Source: CAVSVP01 sp963731125 (GTDB taxonomy: Bacteria > Pseudomonadota > Gammaproteobacteria > Competibacterales > Competibacteraceae). Taken from it: a DNA stretch of 64,000 bases. Of the stretch, positions 37,443 through 45,531 are shown piece after piece. A program made the translations under genes and the position numbers. Below the pieces are notes generated by a model, which did not search any database, was not told the DNA's origin, and was given only the letters and a program-made list of their open reading frames with translations. The DNA is taken from NCBI GenBank assembly GCA_963731125.1, contig CAVSVP010000032.1, forward strand, positions 1-64,000. The letters run 5' to 3'. The first letter of the stretch is position 1, and each line of letters begins with the position of its first letter.

Positions 37443-38399
37443 ATGAAACAGGAAAATTTCCAAACTCAGGGCTTCGAAAAGACCTCCCAAAACAATTGGA
37501 TTTTAAAAAATAAAAAAAATCCATGTGTTAGTATTGGAATACCCGTTTATAATGGTGAAAACTTTATAGAAGAAGCTTTAAGGGGTCTGCTCTTACAGAC
37601 ATTTGGAAATTTTGAAATTATTATATCTGATAATGCATCCACAGATAAAACTGAAGAAATTTGCAGATCATATTCTGCCGAAGATAATCGTATTCATTAT
37701 TATCGTAATAAAACTAACATTGGATCCGCTAAAAACCATAACCGTGTTTTCAGATTATCGTCGGGAGAGTACTTTAAATGGCATTCACATGATGACGTAT
37801 GTACACCAAATTTTTTGAAAAGCTGTGTCCAAGTACTTGATCAAGATCCTTCTGTTATTCTTTGCTATCCAAAGTCAGTAGCGATTAACGAGAATAAAGA
37901 AATATTACATGACTTTATGCTGAAACACAGGTTTTATGAACTAAAAAATACCGGATCAGCAAAAGCCCATTTACGTTTTTATGATTTGGCTTGTCGAAGA
38001 CATCCTTGTTTTCAAGTTTATGGTCTAATGCGGTCTAGTGTACTTAGTAAGACTCCCCTCATTGGCAGTTATATCGGCTCCGATAGAGCCTTGCTTGCGG
38101 AGCTTGCTCTTTATGGTCGTTTTTACGGGGTTCCTGAGATCATATATTTCCGTAGACATGTCCAGCAATTCTGCTCATTGATCGACCCAATAGAGCAAAT
38201 GAAGTGGTTTGATCCGAATAAACAACAAATTTTTTCTCGTCACCGCAAACTCCTTATTGAGTATTTGCGTTCGATCACAAGAACACCCTTAAGCTGTCAC
38301 GATAAGATACTATGCTATGCAGTGTTGGCTGGAGACTGGCTAAAGAGAAAACGAAAACGATTTATCAGTGAAAAAAGAAGAAAAGTTACAGCTTGTTAG
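37443..38399 (+). CDS. Family 2 glycosyltransferase, AT-rich orphan
   Basis: 318 residues, GT-A fold: PCVSIGIPVYNGENFIEEAL at the nucleotide-binding start, EIIISDNASTDKTEEIC, then YFKWHSHDDVCTPNFL with the DxD-like metal motif (HDD). The C-terminal half is basic (RKRKRF near the end). It probably transfers a sugar to a surface glycan or protein. Base composition is strikingly AT-rich relative to its neighbours, and it stands alone between IS fragments with no glycan cluster, so it looks like foreign DNA carried in and left behind. The ATG at 37443 is weakly supported by upstream AT-rich DNA. Confidence 0.85.
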   Translation: MKQENFQTQGFEKTSQNNWILKNKKNPCVSIGIPVYNGENFIEEALRGLLLQTFGNFEIIISDNASTDKTEEICRSYSAEDNRIHYYRNKTNIGSAKNHNRVFRLSSGEYFKWHSHDDVCTPNFLKSCVQVLDQDPSVILCYPKSVAINENKEILHDFMLKHRFYELKNTGSAKAHLRFYDLACRRHPCFQVYGLMRSSVLSKTPLIGSYIGSDRALLAELALYGRFYGVPEIIYFRRHVQQFCSLIDPIEQMKWFDPNKQQIFSRHRKLLIEYLRSITRTPLSCHDKILCYAVLAGDWLKRKRKRFISEKRRKVTAC

Positions 38400-38525
38400 C
38401 GACTGCTTCCGATTTCCCGCAGGTTACGTTGCAACAAAGCAGGTCGTTGATTACCAATTAACAAACCATGTCCTCTGGGCATGGTTATCGACAGTCGGCT
38501 TTGCCTGAAAATCTGCTCATGCTAT

Positions 38526-38558
38526 CTCGGGCGTTGGTTGCCCCACAACCGACGCGAG
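38526..38558. repeat. Hairpin at the left end of an IS200-like element
   Basis: CTCGGGCGTTGGTTG pairs imperfectly with CACAACCGACGCGAG around a three-base loop, 11 bp upstream of the IS200-type tnpA start at 38570. IS200/IS605 elements carry subterminal hairpins at this position. Confidence 0.55.
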
Positions 38559-38628
38559 AGGACGATAGCATGAGTAGAATTGAGAAATTATCGCAGGTCC
38601 TATGGCATTGCCACTATCATCTTGTTTG

Positions 38629-40041
38629 CATCCGTCACAAGTTAAGAGATTTTTGGAGTTGTCAAGAGGTAGAATAGCGAATTTTTGATGAAACGGATAA
38701 CGGCCTGCTGAGAAATGAGCCAAGCGAAGAAGCCGCGTAACGCGGACCCTGTGCGGCGCAAGAATGCGCCGCTGGTGAGCAATGAAGTCATCGAGGAGCG
38801 GTTGAGGTTGTTGCTGAAGCCGGCCATCCTCGGCCAACAAGGTTATGCCCGGCTGTTGGGGCTGCGCGAGCGGATCTTGAGTTTTCCGGTGATGGTGGCG
38901 GCGGGGTTGACGCTATTGTGGCGCCAGGTGCCGTCGGTGTGTGAACTGACGCGGATGTTGGCGCGCGAGGATTGTCTGTGGGCGGGGCGGGTGAAAGTCA
39001 CGCAACAGGCGCTGAACCAGCGGTTTTTGAGCTTTCCGGCGGAGTTGTTTCACCGGGTATTGATGGCGCTGTTGCCGCGCCTGCAGCGCCGCTGGGCCGA
39101 GCGGAGCCGGCCGCTGCCGGCGGCGGTGGGGCGAGCGCGGGAGTTGTTTCGGGAAGTGCTGGTGGTTGACGGCTCGACGTTGGAGGCATTGTTTCGCAAG
39201 CTCAAGGCGTTGGAGGAGCTGGCGCCGGGGACGTTGGCGGGTAAGATCTGTACGGTGATCGACTTGACCAGTCGCTTACCGCGTTATGTGTGGTTCACCG
39301 ACGTGGCGCAAGCGCACGATACGAACTTCCTGGCGCGGGTGTTGAAGGTCTCGCATCAAGGGACGTTGTGGATCTTCGACAGGGGCTTTTACGACTTCGG
39401 TTTCTTCGAGCAAGTCATCGACCGAGGGGCGGCCTGGATCACCCGCAGCAAGTCCAATCTCGCCTACCGCGTGTCGCAGATCCTGGAACAGAACGATTTC
39501 ATCCGCGATCGACTGGTGTCCATCGAGGGCTGCCGCCATCCGCTGCGGTTGGTCGAAATGCGCTTCGAACGACAATGGTATCGCTATTTAACCAGTGTGG
39601 TGGATCCGACAGTGTTGCCGGCCGAAATCGTGGCGGACCTATATCGGCGGCGCTGGCGAATCGAAGAAGCGTTTTTCATTGTCAAGCGGGTGCTGAACCT
39701 GGCGTACCTGTGGACCGGCTCGGAGAACGGCGTGTTGCTGCAGGTGTGGAGCACGTGGTTGTTCTTTGCGGTGCTGGTCGATCTGGGCGACGCGGTGGCC
39801 GAGGAGCTGCGCATCGAGTTCGATCAAATTTCGCTGGAGATGCTGATCCGCGGGCTTTACCACTTCTCTGTAGCCTACCAGAACGGGCTGGCCGATGACC
39901 CGGTTAAATACTTTGCGGCGCCGGAAAATCAGGATCTCGGGGTGGTCAAGCGCCGGCGCAAAAAACGGCTGCCAAGGGCGGATCCCCCACCGCTGGATGA
40001 CGACTTGACAATGTTAGATTTTGCTTAACTTGTGAGGAATG
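38629..40041 (+). mobile_element. IS4-family insertion sequence, 1413 bp, intact
   Basis: Inverted ends CATCCGTCACAAGTTAAG at 38629 and the complement of CATTCCTCACAAGTTAAG ending 40041, two mismatches in 18. A 9-bp duplication TCTTGTTTG flanks it (38620-38628, 40042-40050). It interrupts the IS200-like gene and holds an intact transposase. Confidence 0.92.
38715..40028 (+). CDS. IS4-family transposase, full length
   Basis: 437 residues with no lesion. DDE residues: Asp in EVLVVDGSTLEALFRKL, Asp in GTLWIFDRGFYDFGFFEQV, and Glu in LYRRRWRIEEAFFIVKRVLNL (the YREK-type motif). An N-terminal helical segment and an acidic/basic tail (RRRKKRLP) complete the family length. This is one of the few transposases in the window that appears functional. 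Confidence 0.93.
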   Translation: MSQAKKPRNADPVRRKNAPLVSNEVIEERLRLLLKPAILGQQGYARLLGLRERILSFPVMVAAGLTLLWRQVPSVCELTRMLAREDCLWAGRVKVTQQALNQRFLSFPAELFHRVLMALLPRLQRRWAERSRPLPAAVGRARELFREVLVVDGSTLEALFRKLKALEELAPGTLAGKICTVIDLTSRLPRYVWFTDVAQAHDTNFLARVLKVSHQGTLWIFDRGFYDFGFFEQVIDRGAAWITRSKSNLAYRVSQILEQNDFIRDRLVSIEGCRHPLRLVEMRFERQWYRYLTSVVDPTVLPAEIVADLYRRRWRIEEAFFIVKRVLNLAYLWTGSENGVLLQVWSTWLFFAVLVDLGDAVAEELRIEFDQISLEMLIRGLYHFSVAYQNGLADDPVKYFAAPENQDLGVVKRRRKKRLPRADPPPLDDDLTMLDFA

Positions 40042-40424
40042 TCTTGTTTGGGTGCCCAAGTATCGGTACCGTATTTTGCAAGATGAGGTGGCCCGAAAGA
40101 CTTACCACGGAGTCCAAGTCTTTAGTGGCCACCTGGGTTGTCAGGTGGTGGAGCTCAACGTTCCGCCAGACCATGTGCATCCCCTGGTCAAGGTACCGCC
40201 CAAGGTATCGATCGCGAAGCTGATGGGCACGGTGAAGGGACGCACGGCTATCCAGATCTTTAGGCGCTTTTCGTATTTGAAGAAGAAGCCGTATTGGGGA
40301 AATATCATTTCTGGAGCAGAGGGTATTGTGTGGACACGATTGGACTGAATCCGGATATGATCCGAAAATATGTGCAATACACGACTTGGAAAGTTAACCT
40401 CGAAATGTTGAGAGCAGCGTCGCT

Positions 40425-40548
40425 TCAAGCAGGCATCAATCGCTCCAGAACCTGTTCATCGGATTGTCCCTGGGCGAAGAGACCTTGCACCAACTGCACC
40501 AACTGGCCCAAAGCATCGCGGGTGAGGGTGTAGAGCTTCTGGCCGACG
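40425..40548 (-). pseudogene. C-terminal tail of an unidentified transposase-like protein
   Basis: The minus frame gives TLTRDALGQLVQLVQGLFAQ followed by GQSDEQVLERLMPA and a stop. It is bounded on the left by the IS200-like end and on the right by an IS1 inverted repeat. Too short to name; a mobile-element origin is inferred from context. Confidence 0.35.
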
Positions 40549-40716
40549 GTTGGTGGTGTCCTAATTTTGGATATTGCTGATTTACACAGGCCGAGCAAAC
40601 TCATATCGATTGACAAATAAGCCGATGACGATATCGTGCATTTGGACCGATTTGGAGAAGCAGATCGTTTTGCGCGCCAAGCGTTTAACCCGAGTCCGTA
40701 GATACCGTCTTGAAAG

Positions 40717-41721
40717 TCAAGCCTTCGGAGTGGTCTGAGGTTGGAAATCGGTTTGGTTTTTGATGACGCCGAAGCAAATATGAGCCAATTTGCGCATGGC
40801 AGCGCCGAGAGCAGCCATTTTGCATTTTCCGCGTTCCAGCAACCGCTCGTAGAAGGTGCGCACATCGGGATTATGGTGACAGGCGACGATGGCGGCCAGA
40901 TAGAGCTTGGCGCGGACCCATGCTGGGCCGAGTTTGGACAAATGCGGGCGATGACGCACACTGGAGCCAGATTCATGCTCGGTGGGAATTAAGCCGAGGT
41001 AAGAGGCGAACTGTGCAGCCGAGGCAAAGCGTTGGCCGGACTGCAACAGCGCCACCATCAGCCCCGCCAACACCGGGCCGATACCGGGGATCGAGAGCCA
41101 GTGGTGTCGGTCTTGTTTCAGCTGGGGGTGACGATCAATGTGATTGTCGATGGCTTGGCGCAGGCGCTGCTGTTCGGCTTCCAGAAACGCGATCCCACGC
41201 GCCAGCGAGGCGATCACCGAGGCGGCACTGGGTTGGCTGAGACGGGCCTTCTCAAGGCGATTACGTTCACGTTGCAGGTCGGTTTCTACCGCGGCCAACC
41301 GCTTGAGCAAGGCGCTCAACTGGCGCACTTCGGGAGGCTCCGGTTGCCAGGGGCGGGGTTTGGTGAGCGCCCCGAAGCGGGCAATGGTCAAGGCGTCCAT
41401 GGCGTCGTTCTTGGCCTTGATGCCCAAGCCCTTGGCAAAGTCTTTCACGGCCTTGGGGTTGATGACCGACACTACCAGGCCCGCGTCGTGCAGGGCGTGA
41501 GCCAGGGCTTCGTGATAGGGGCCGGTGGCTTCCATCACCGCGTGCAGCGCGGCGGGAACCGCACCGGTTTGTGTCTGGCACCAGCGGATCAGGGTCTGAA
41601 AACCTTCCGGCGTGTTAGGCACCTGCTTTTGGCGCTTTTTGAGCGTTTCGGGCTCCAGCAGCACGACAACATCCAACTTCTTCTTACTCACGTCAATACC
41701 GATGAAAACCATAGGCTTCAC
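40717..41721 (-). CDS. IS110-family transposase (DEDD type), intact
   Basis: 334 residues. RuvC-like DEDD domain: FIGIDVSKKKLDVVV, VMEATGPYHEALAHAL, KNDAMDALTIARFG. The coiled-coil middle and C-terminal Tnp domain with the serine-type motif follow (SIPGIGPVLAGLMVALL, FASAAQFASYLGLIPTEHESG, KLGPAWVRAKLYLAAIVA). These enzymes recombine donor and target guided by a bridge RNA. The ATG follows GAGTGAAGCC. Identity as the IS110 group fits the longer non-coding end lying upstream of the gene. Confidence 0.93.
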   Translation of the reverse strand: MKPMVFIGIDVSKKKLDVVVLLEPETLKKRQKQVPNTPEGFQTLIRWCQTQTGAVPAALHAVMEATGPYHEALAHALHDAGLVVSVINPKAVKDFAKGLGIKAKNDAMDALTIARFGALTKPRPWQPEPPEVRQLSALLKRLAAVETDLQRERNRLEKARLSQPSAASVIASLARGIAFLEAEQQRLRQAIDNHIDRHPQLKQDRHHWLSIPGIGPVLAGLMVALLQSGQRFASAAQFASYLGLIPTEHESGSSVRHRPHLSKLGPAWVRAKLYLAAIVACHHNPDVRTFYERLLERGKCKMAALGAAMRKLAHICFGVIKNQTDFQPQTTPKA

Positions 41722-41911
41722 TCCTCATTCCCATGCGCAGGCTAACCTTGTGCTCATGCAGACTCCGCGGTCTTGGATACCGTCCAGCCTGGGGTGGCGA
41801 ATTGAGGGACACACGGGGGATTATCTACGCAGCAGACTCGCCGTCTTCGGGTGGGGACAACCTCCCGGGTCCCGTGTGGTGATAGCTAATCACCACACGC
41901 TTCAAGATACA
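41722..41911 (-). ncRNA. Candidate bridge RNA region of the IS110 element
   Basis: 190 bp between the transposase start and the right junction, without ORF. In IS110-group elements this end encodes the bridge (seek) RNA with target- and donor-binding loops. Palindromic stretches are visible, for example GACAACCTCCCGGGTC and TGTGGTGATAGCTAATCACCACA (41876-41898), a strong hairpin. Loop complementarity to the IS1 target was not established by eye. RNA status is inference from family knowledge. Confidence 0.45.
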
Positions 41912-42025
41912 AGGGTGAGATGCTGGCGTTCGATTGGCTGGGTGTAGCGCTTGCCGGAGCAATGCACCTTGGGGTCCAGATGGCGTTGATACGTGCTCAA
42001 GTTATCGGTGTCATAGCGCGTGATA

Positions 42026-42479
42026 CCGAACGGCGGGACTGTCAACATCTTGGTGTTCTTGGTCGTGCATACCGGCCAGATGGAAGCGGTGATTGTAGAT
42101 AAAAAAGATGCTGCGCACTATGTCCAGGAGTTGGAGCGTTTCCGGCAGCGACATCGTGGTCTGAAAGGAGTGTTTCTGATCCAAGATGGCGATCCCAGTC
42201 ACACGGCAGGTGATACCGGGAATTATTTCGCCAACTTCGCTTACCTGGTGGCGTCCACGCGCTACTCCAGTACACGCCTCGTGGCTCAATCAAGCGGAGA
42301 TTCTGATCCATCACTTCAGCCATTATTACCTGAAGCGCCAATCCTGGCACAGTCGTGACGAATTCATTCAGCACGTCATGTTGGCCTGGCCTGAATACAA
42401 CAAGCGTTACGCCAAACCGATAGAATGGACTTGGACCAATTACAAAATGCGCCGATGGTTCGAAAAACATGCCCACTGA
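42026..42479 (+). pseudogene. IS630-family transposase C-terminal fragment, frameshifted
   Basis: The first frame has NILVFLVVHTGQMEAVIVDK and KGVFLIQDGDPSHTA (second Asp). A frameshift near 42250 leads to ATPVHASWLNQAEILIHHFS, the third motif region, and a tail WPEYNKRYAKPIEWTWTNYKM. The N-terminal half is lost at the IS1 remnant. Some IS630 relatives use such a WLN(Q/E) third motif. Confidence 0.75.
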
Positions 42480-42684
42480 ATTTCTTGCATTACTTATGAG
42501 CAGCGACACTAGCCCATCTTTGACCATTTGCCCTTGATGTCGGCTGATTTTCGGTTATTTTGCCCCCTTCTCAATATTGAAAATATAATAAAATCAATAT
42601 CGTGTTTTTTTGAAAATCGGTTGTAGTGCCATAATATGAGTCACCCAGATTGACTCCCGCTCGTTCCAGCGATAGGGTGCGTTC

Positions 42685-43188
42685 ATGTACATCAGACGCA
42701 CCACGATCAAATCGCGCCGCGGTGGCGACGCCTACTTCACCTACCGCCTGGTGGAATCGATGCGCACCGTCGAGGGGGTTCGCCAACGCACCGTGATCAA
42801 TCTGGGGCGGCACTTCGAGGTGCCCCAAGAGCAATGGGCGGGGTTGGCCCAGCGCATCGAACAGATCCTCAGCGGGCAGAACGAGCTGTTCGTGGTGGTG
42901 CTGGAACCGCGCTGGGAAGCGGCGGCGCCACGCTATGCGGCGTTGGTGATTCAAGCTAAAGCCGGTTGGGGTGAGGCGACCGAAGCCCCAACGGCGGCGG
43001 ACTATCAGACGGTTGATGTCAACACCCTGGAGCTGATGCGCCCGCACAGCGTCGGACTCGAGCACGTGGCGCTGGCCGCGGTGCGCCAACTGGGCTTGGA
43101 TACTCAGCTCGAGGCGTTGGGCCTGAACGGGGTCCAGCAAAAGGCGGCGCTGGGCACACTCATCGGGCGGATGGTCAACCCCGGTAGC
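42685..43188 (+). pseudogene. IS1634-family transposase, N-terminal fragment
   Basis: Begins MYIRRTTIKSRRGGDAYFTY and contains VRQRTVINLGRHFEVPQEQW, typical of IS1634 proteins that start with the YIR..R and TVLNLG signatures. It is cut at GRMVNPGS by the left end of the IS3-type element at 43189. The remaining roughly 400 residues are absent from the right flank, which is IS110. Confidence 0.75.
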
Positions 43189-43253
43189 TGTTTTGCTTCA
43201 GATGGAATCGGAATTTTCCCTGCTTTGATACAGTTGGTAAAAAGTAGAGGAAA

Positions 43254-43664
43254 ATGACGATGACGAAGCGTACGAAGAGCAAACCGAAGCAGTACACGCC
43301 GGTGGAAAAAGTAGCGATTTTACGCCGGCATTTGGTCGATCAGGTGCCGGTCTCGGAAGTGTGTCGCGAGCAGCAGCTGCACCCGAACGTGTTTTACCGG
43401 TGGCAGAAGATCTTTTTTGAAGGCGGCGCCGCGGCCTTTGCCCCGAGCGGCTCGGCCCAGGTCAATCGCCTGAGCCAACAGGTTGAGGCGCTGCAAGCGC
43501 AGCTGGTGCGCAAGAATGACGTGTTGGCGGAGGTGATGGAAGCCTATGTGCAACTTAAAAAAAACACTGGGGTCCTCGGAGCGGGCGCTGGGTTGAGCCG
43601 GCGGTTCGCGCAGCGGTGGTGGCATTGCTCGAGTATGGCACGCAGCGGCTGGAGCTGCCGCTGA
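43254..43664 (+). CDS. IS3-family transposase OrfA (type 2)
   Basis: 136-residue frame with HTH (EKVAILRRHLVDQVPVSEVC, LHPNVFYRWQKIFF) and a zipper-like segment (SQQVEALQAQLVRKNDVLAEV) before an A8 run at about 43556-43564. Beyond the run the frame overlaps OrfB and is probably not the natural end; ribosomes are expected to shift -1 there to make OrfAB. Different from the other IS3 copies in the window. Confidence 0.88.
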   Translation: MTMTKRTKSKPKQYTPVEKVAILRRHLVDQVPVSEVCREQQLHPNVFYRWQKIFFEGGAAAFAPSGSAQVNRLSQQVEALQAQLVRKNDVLAEVMEAYVQLKKNTGVLGAGAGLSRRFAQRWWHCSSMARSGWSCR

Positions 43665-44551
43665 CACGCCTACTAGGCTGGTTGGCGCTGGCCCCGGGCA
43701 AGTACTACGAGTGGCGCCGGCGCCAGGGCCAACCGAATCGCCATAATGGCATCATCCCCAGCCGCCATTGGCTGCAATCCTGGGAGCGCGAAGCGATCAT
43801 CGCCTTCGCCCGGCAGCATCGCCAGGACGGCTATCGGCGGCTGTGTTACCAGATGATCGACGCCGAGGTTGTCGCCTGTGCCCCCAGCACCGTGTATCGG
43901 GTGCTGAAAGCCGCCGGCTTGCTTAACGCGTGGGAGGCTAAACCCACGCGCAAAGGCCAGGGCTTTGTGCAACCGACCTGTGCCCATGCGCATTGGCATA
44001 TCGATATCTCCTACCTCAATCTCCAGGGCACGTTCTATTATCTGTGTACGCTTCTCGATGGCTATAGTCGCTGGATCGTGCAGTGGGTTTTGGGCGAGCA
44101 GATGACCGAAGTCGAGGTGGCCATTCTCTTGCAAGCGGCCCACGAACAGCACCCGGAGGCGACCCCGCGGGTGATTTCCGACAACGGCCCGCAATTCATC
44201 GCTAAGGAATTTAAGGCGTTCATTCGCCGCTCGGAGATGAGCCAAGTGCACACTTCGCCGGCCTATCCGCAGAGTAACGGCAAGCTCGAACGGTGGCATA
44301 AGTCATTGAAAGATGAATGTATTCGTCCGCAGACTCCAATCTCGCTCGAGGATGCGCGGCAGCTGATTGGCGTCTATGTGACGACGTATAATACCGAGCG
44401 GTTGCACAGTGCATTAGGCTATGTGGCCCCCGAAGCCAAGCTCCTCGGCCGCGAGCAGCACATCTTCGCCGAACGCCGGCGGCGGTTGCAACAGGCCCGC
44501 CAAGCGCGCCTCACCGCCTATCAGGCGCAGTTGCGAGTGCCTGCTGCATGA
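43616..44551 (+). CDS. IS3-family transposase OrfB (type 2)
   Basis: 311 residues, complete rve core: Asp in HWHIDISYLNLQGTFYYLC, Asp in PRVISDNGPQFIAKEFK, and Glu in QSNGKLERWHKSLKDECIRP. An HTH_21-like YGYRRLCYQMI equivalent (DGYRRLCYQMIDAEVV) lies before it. The C-terminal tail is basic. No lesions. Expressed most likely as an OrfAB fusion. Confidence 0.92.
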   Translation: MVALLEYGTQRLELPLTRLLGWLALAPGKYYEWRRRQGQPNRHNGIIPSRHWLQSWEREAIIAFARQHRQDGYRRLCYQMIDAEVVACAPSTVYRVLKAAGLLNAWEAKPTRKGQGFVQPTCAHAHWHIDISYLNLQGTFYYLCTLLDGYSRWIVQWVLGEQMTEVEVAILLQAAHEQHPEATPRVISDNGPQFIAKEFKAFIRRSEMSQVHTSPAYPQSNGKLERWHKSLKDECIRPQTPISLEDARQLIGVYVTTYNTERLHSALGYVAPEAKLLGREQHIFAERRRRLQQARQARLTAYQAQLRVPAA

Positions 44552-44592
44552 ACCCAAGGGCATTGTTCCCAGGGCTGGCGCCGCACGGCGCC

Positions 44593-44708
44593 GTTCACCC
44601 TCATGGTGACCTCTTACCGGGAGCGCCGGCGCTGTCCAGGAGGAGTTGCGAAGCAAAGCTCCTGGACAGTGCCGGCGCGTACGGTACCCTGATCATCATG
44701 AGGGTAAC
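44593..44708. repeat. 116-bp near-palindrome between OrfB and the IS3 right end
   Basis: Arms of about 50 bp (TTCACCCTCATG ... GCGCCGGCGCTGTCCAGGAG and the complement with GCGCCGGCACTGTCCAGGAG ... ACCCTCATGATG) surround a short loop near 44642-44658. Match is roughly 80 percent over the arms and perfect over the inner CTGTCCAGGAG. It could be a mini-element inside the IS, or a structural end of this IS. Confidence 0.7.
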
Positions 44709-45531
44709 GGGGCCGGGTCCTTCACGATTCCTTCGAGTTGGGCTGCCAGCCCCTTGGCAACCAACTCATTTCGATGGGGCAAAATTCCGATTTCCGCTGA
44801 ACCAACACAACGCTGGATGTGGCGGTTATCCCGAGCGGTGAACATTGGCAGGTGGCCAATGCGCCAGCGGCCCTGGAGGCGCTCGTGCAGCGGTTGCACG
44901 CCTTGTCACCGACCCTCATTGTGCTGGAAGCCACAGGCGGGCTGGAGATACCGGTGGCTAGCATGCTGGCCGCTGGCGGATGGCCCGTGGCTGTGGTCAA
45001 CCCACGCCAGGCTCGGGATTTTGCCAAGGCGACAGGGCAGTTGGCCCAAAGCGACCGCATTGATGCCTACCAGCTGGCGCGCTTTGGCCAGGCAGTACGC
45101 CCCACGCCGCGCCCGCTCAAGGACGCCCAGACCCAGGCGCTGGAAGCATTGCTGGTACGCCGTCGTCAATTGCTGGACATGCTGGTGGCCGAGCGCAACC
45201 GCCTCCCCCGGGCACCCGCATCCGTGCACCATGACCTCAACGCCCATATCCAGTGGCTGGAGCAGCGCCTGCAGGGACTTGACGAGGAGCTACGCCACAC
45301 TATCCAGGCAAGCTCGATATGGCGGGTACCGGATAAGCTGCTGCAGAGTGTACCCGGCGTCGGGCCAGTCTTGGCGATCACGCTGCTCGTCCAACTGCCG
45401 GAGTTGGGGACCTTAAACCGGCGCCAGATCGCTGCCCTGGCGGGGGTGGCGCCCTATCACTGCGACAGCGGTACGCTGCGCGGCCAGCGCCACTGTGGGG
45501 GAGGCCGCGCCCCGTTACGCGCCGTGTTATA

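Larger units (their letters stand above)
38570..40425 (+). pseudogene. IS200-like TnpA (Y1 transposase), interrupted and frameshifted
   Basis: N-terminus MSRIEKLSQVLWHCHYHLV (38570-38628). After the IS4 element at 38629-40041 the frame resumes as WVPKYRYRILQDEVARK and continues with VVELNVPPDHVHPLVKVPPK, which contains the HuH motif (DHVH). It then shifts frame near 40300 to YHFWSRGYCVDTIGLNPDMIR. The catalytic Tyr region lies in that last part. Both the IS4 insertion and the frameshift inactivate it. Confidence 0.8.
40700..41911 (-). mobile_element. IS110-family insertion sequence, about 1212 bp
   Basis: The junctions are read from the interrupted IS1 sequence: AG at 40700-40701 and again AG at 41912-41913 (CT on the gene strand), with the IS1 sequence CTCACCCT then ACGGACTCGG otherwise continuous. 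There are no inverted repeats or longer duplication, as expected for IS110. It contains an intact DEDD transposase and a non-coding end. Confidence 0.88.
40552..42025 (-). pseudogene. IS1-family remnant split by an IS110 element
   Basis: The IS1 right inverted repeat (GGTGGTGTCCTAATTTTG, 40552) and the C-terminal coding part of IS1 transposase up to 40699 are found again, continuing at 41914-42025 (complement of the YYTDHL-to-RQHL region). Sequence matches the IS1 copy at 7691-8550 with many differences. The upstream half of the transposase is gone, replaced by an IS630 fragment at 42026. Confidence 0.85.
43189..44809 (+). mobile_element. IS3-family insertion sequence (second type), about 1.62 kb
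   Basis: Subterminal inverted ends TTCAG-x3-GGAATCGGAATTTT-like at 43197 onward and their complement at 44779-44801, with outer TG/CA at 43189 and 44809. It carries orfA and orfB in plus orientation. The flanks differ (IS1634 left, IS110 right) and show no target duplication, so DNA next to it has been deleted or exchanged. The 3' non-coding part is unusually long because of a 116-bp palindrome. Confidence 0.78.
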
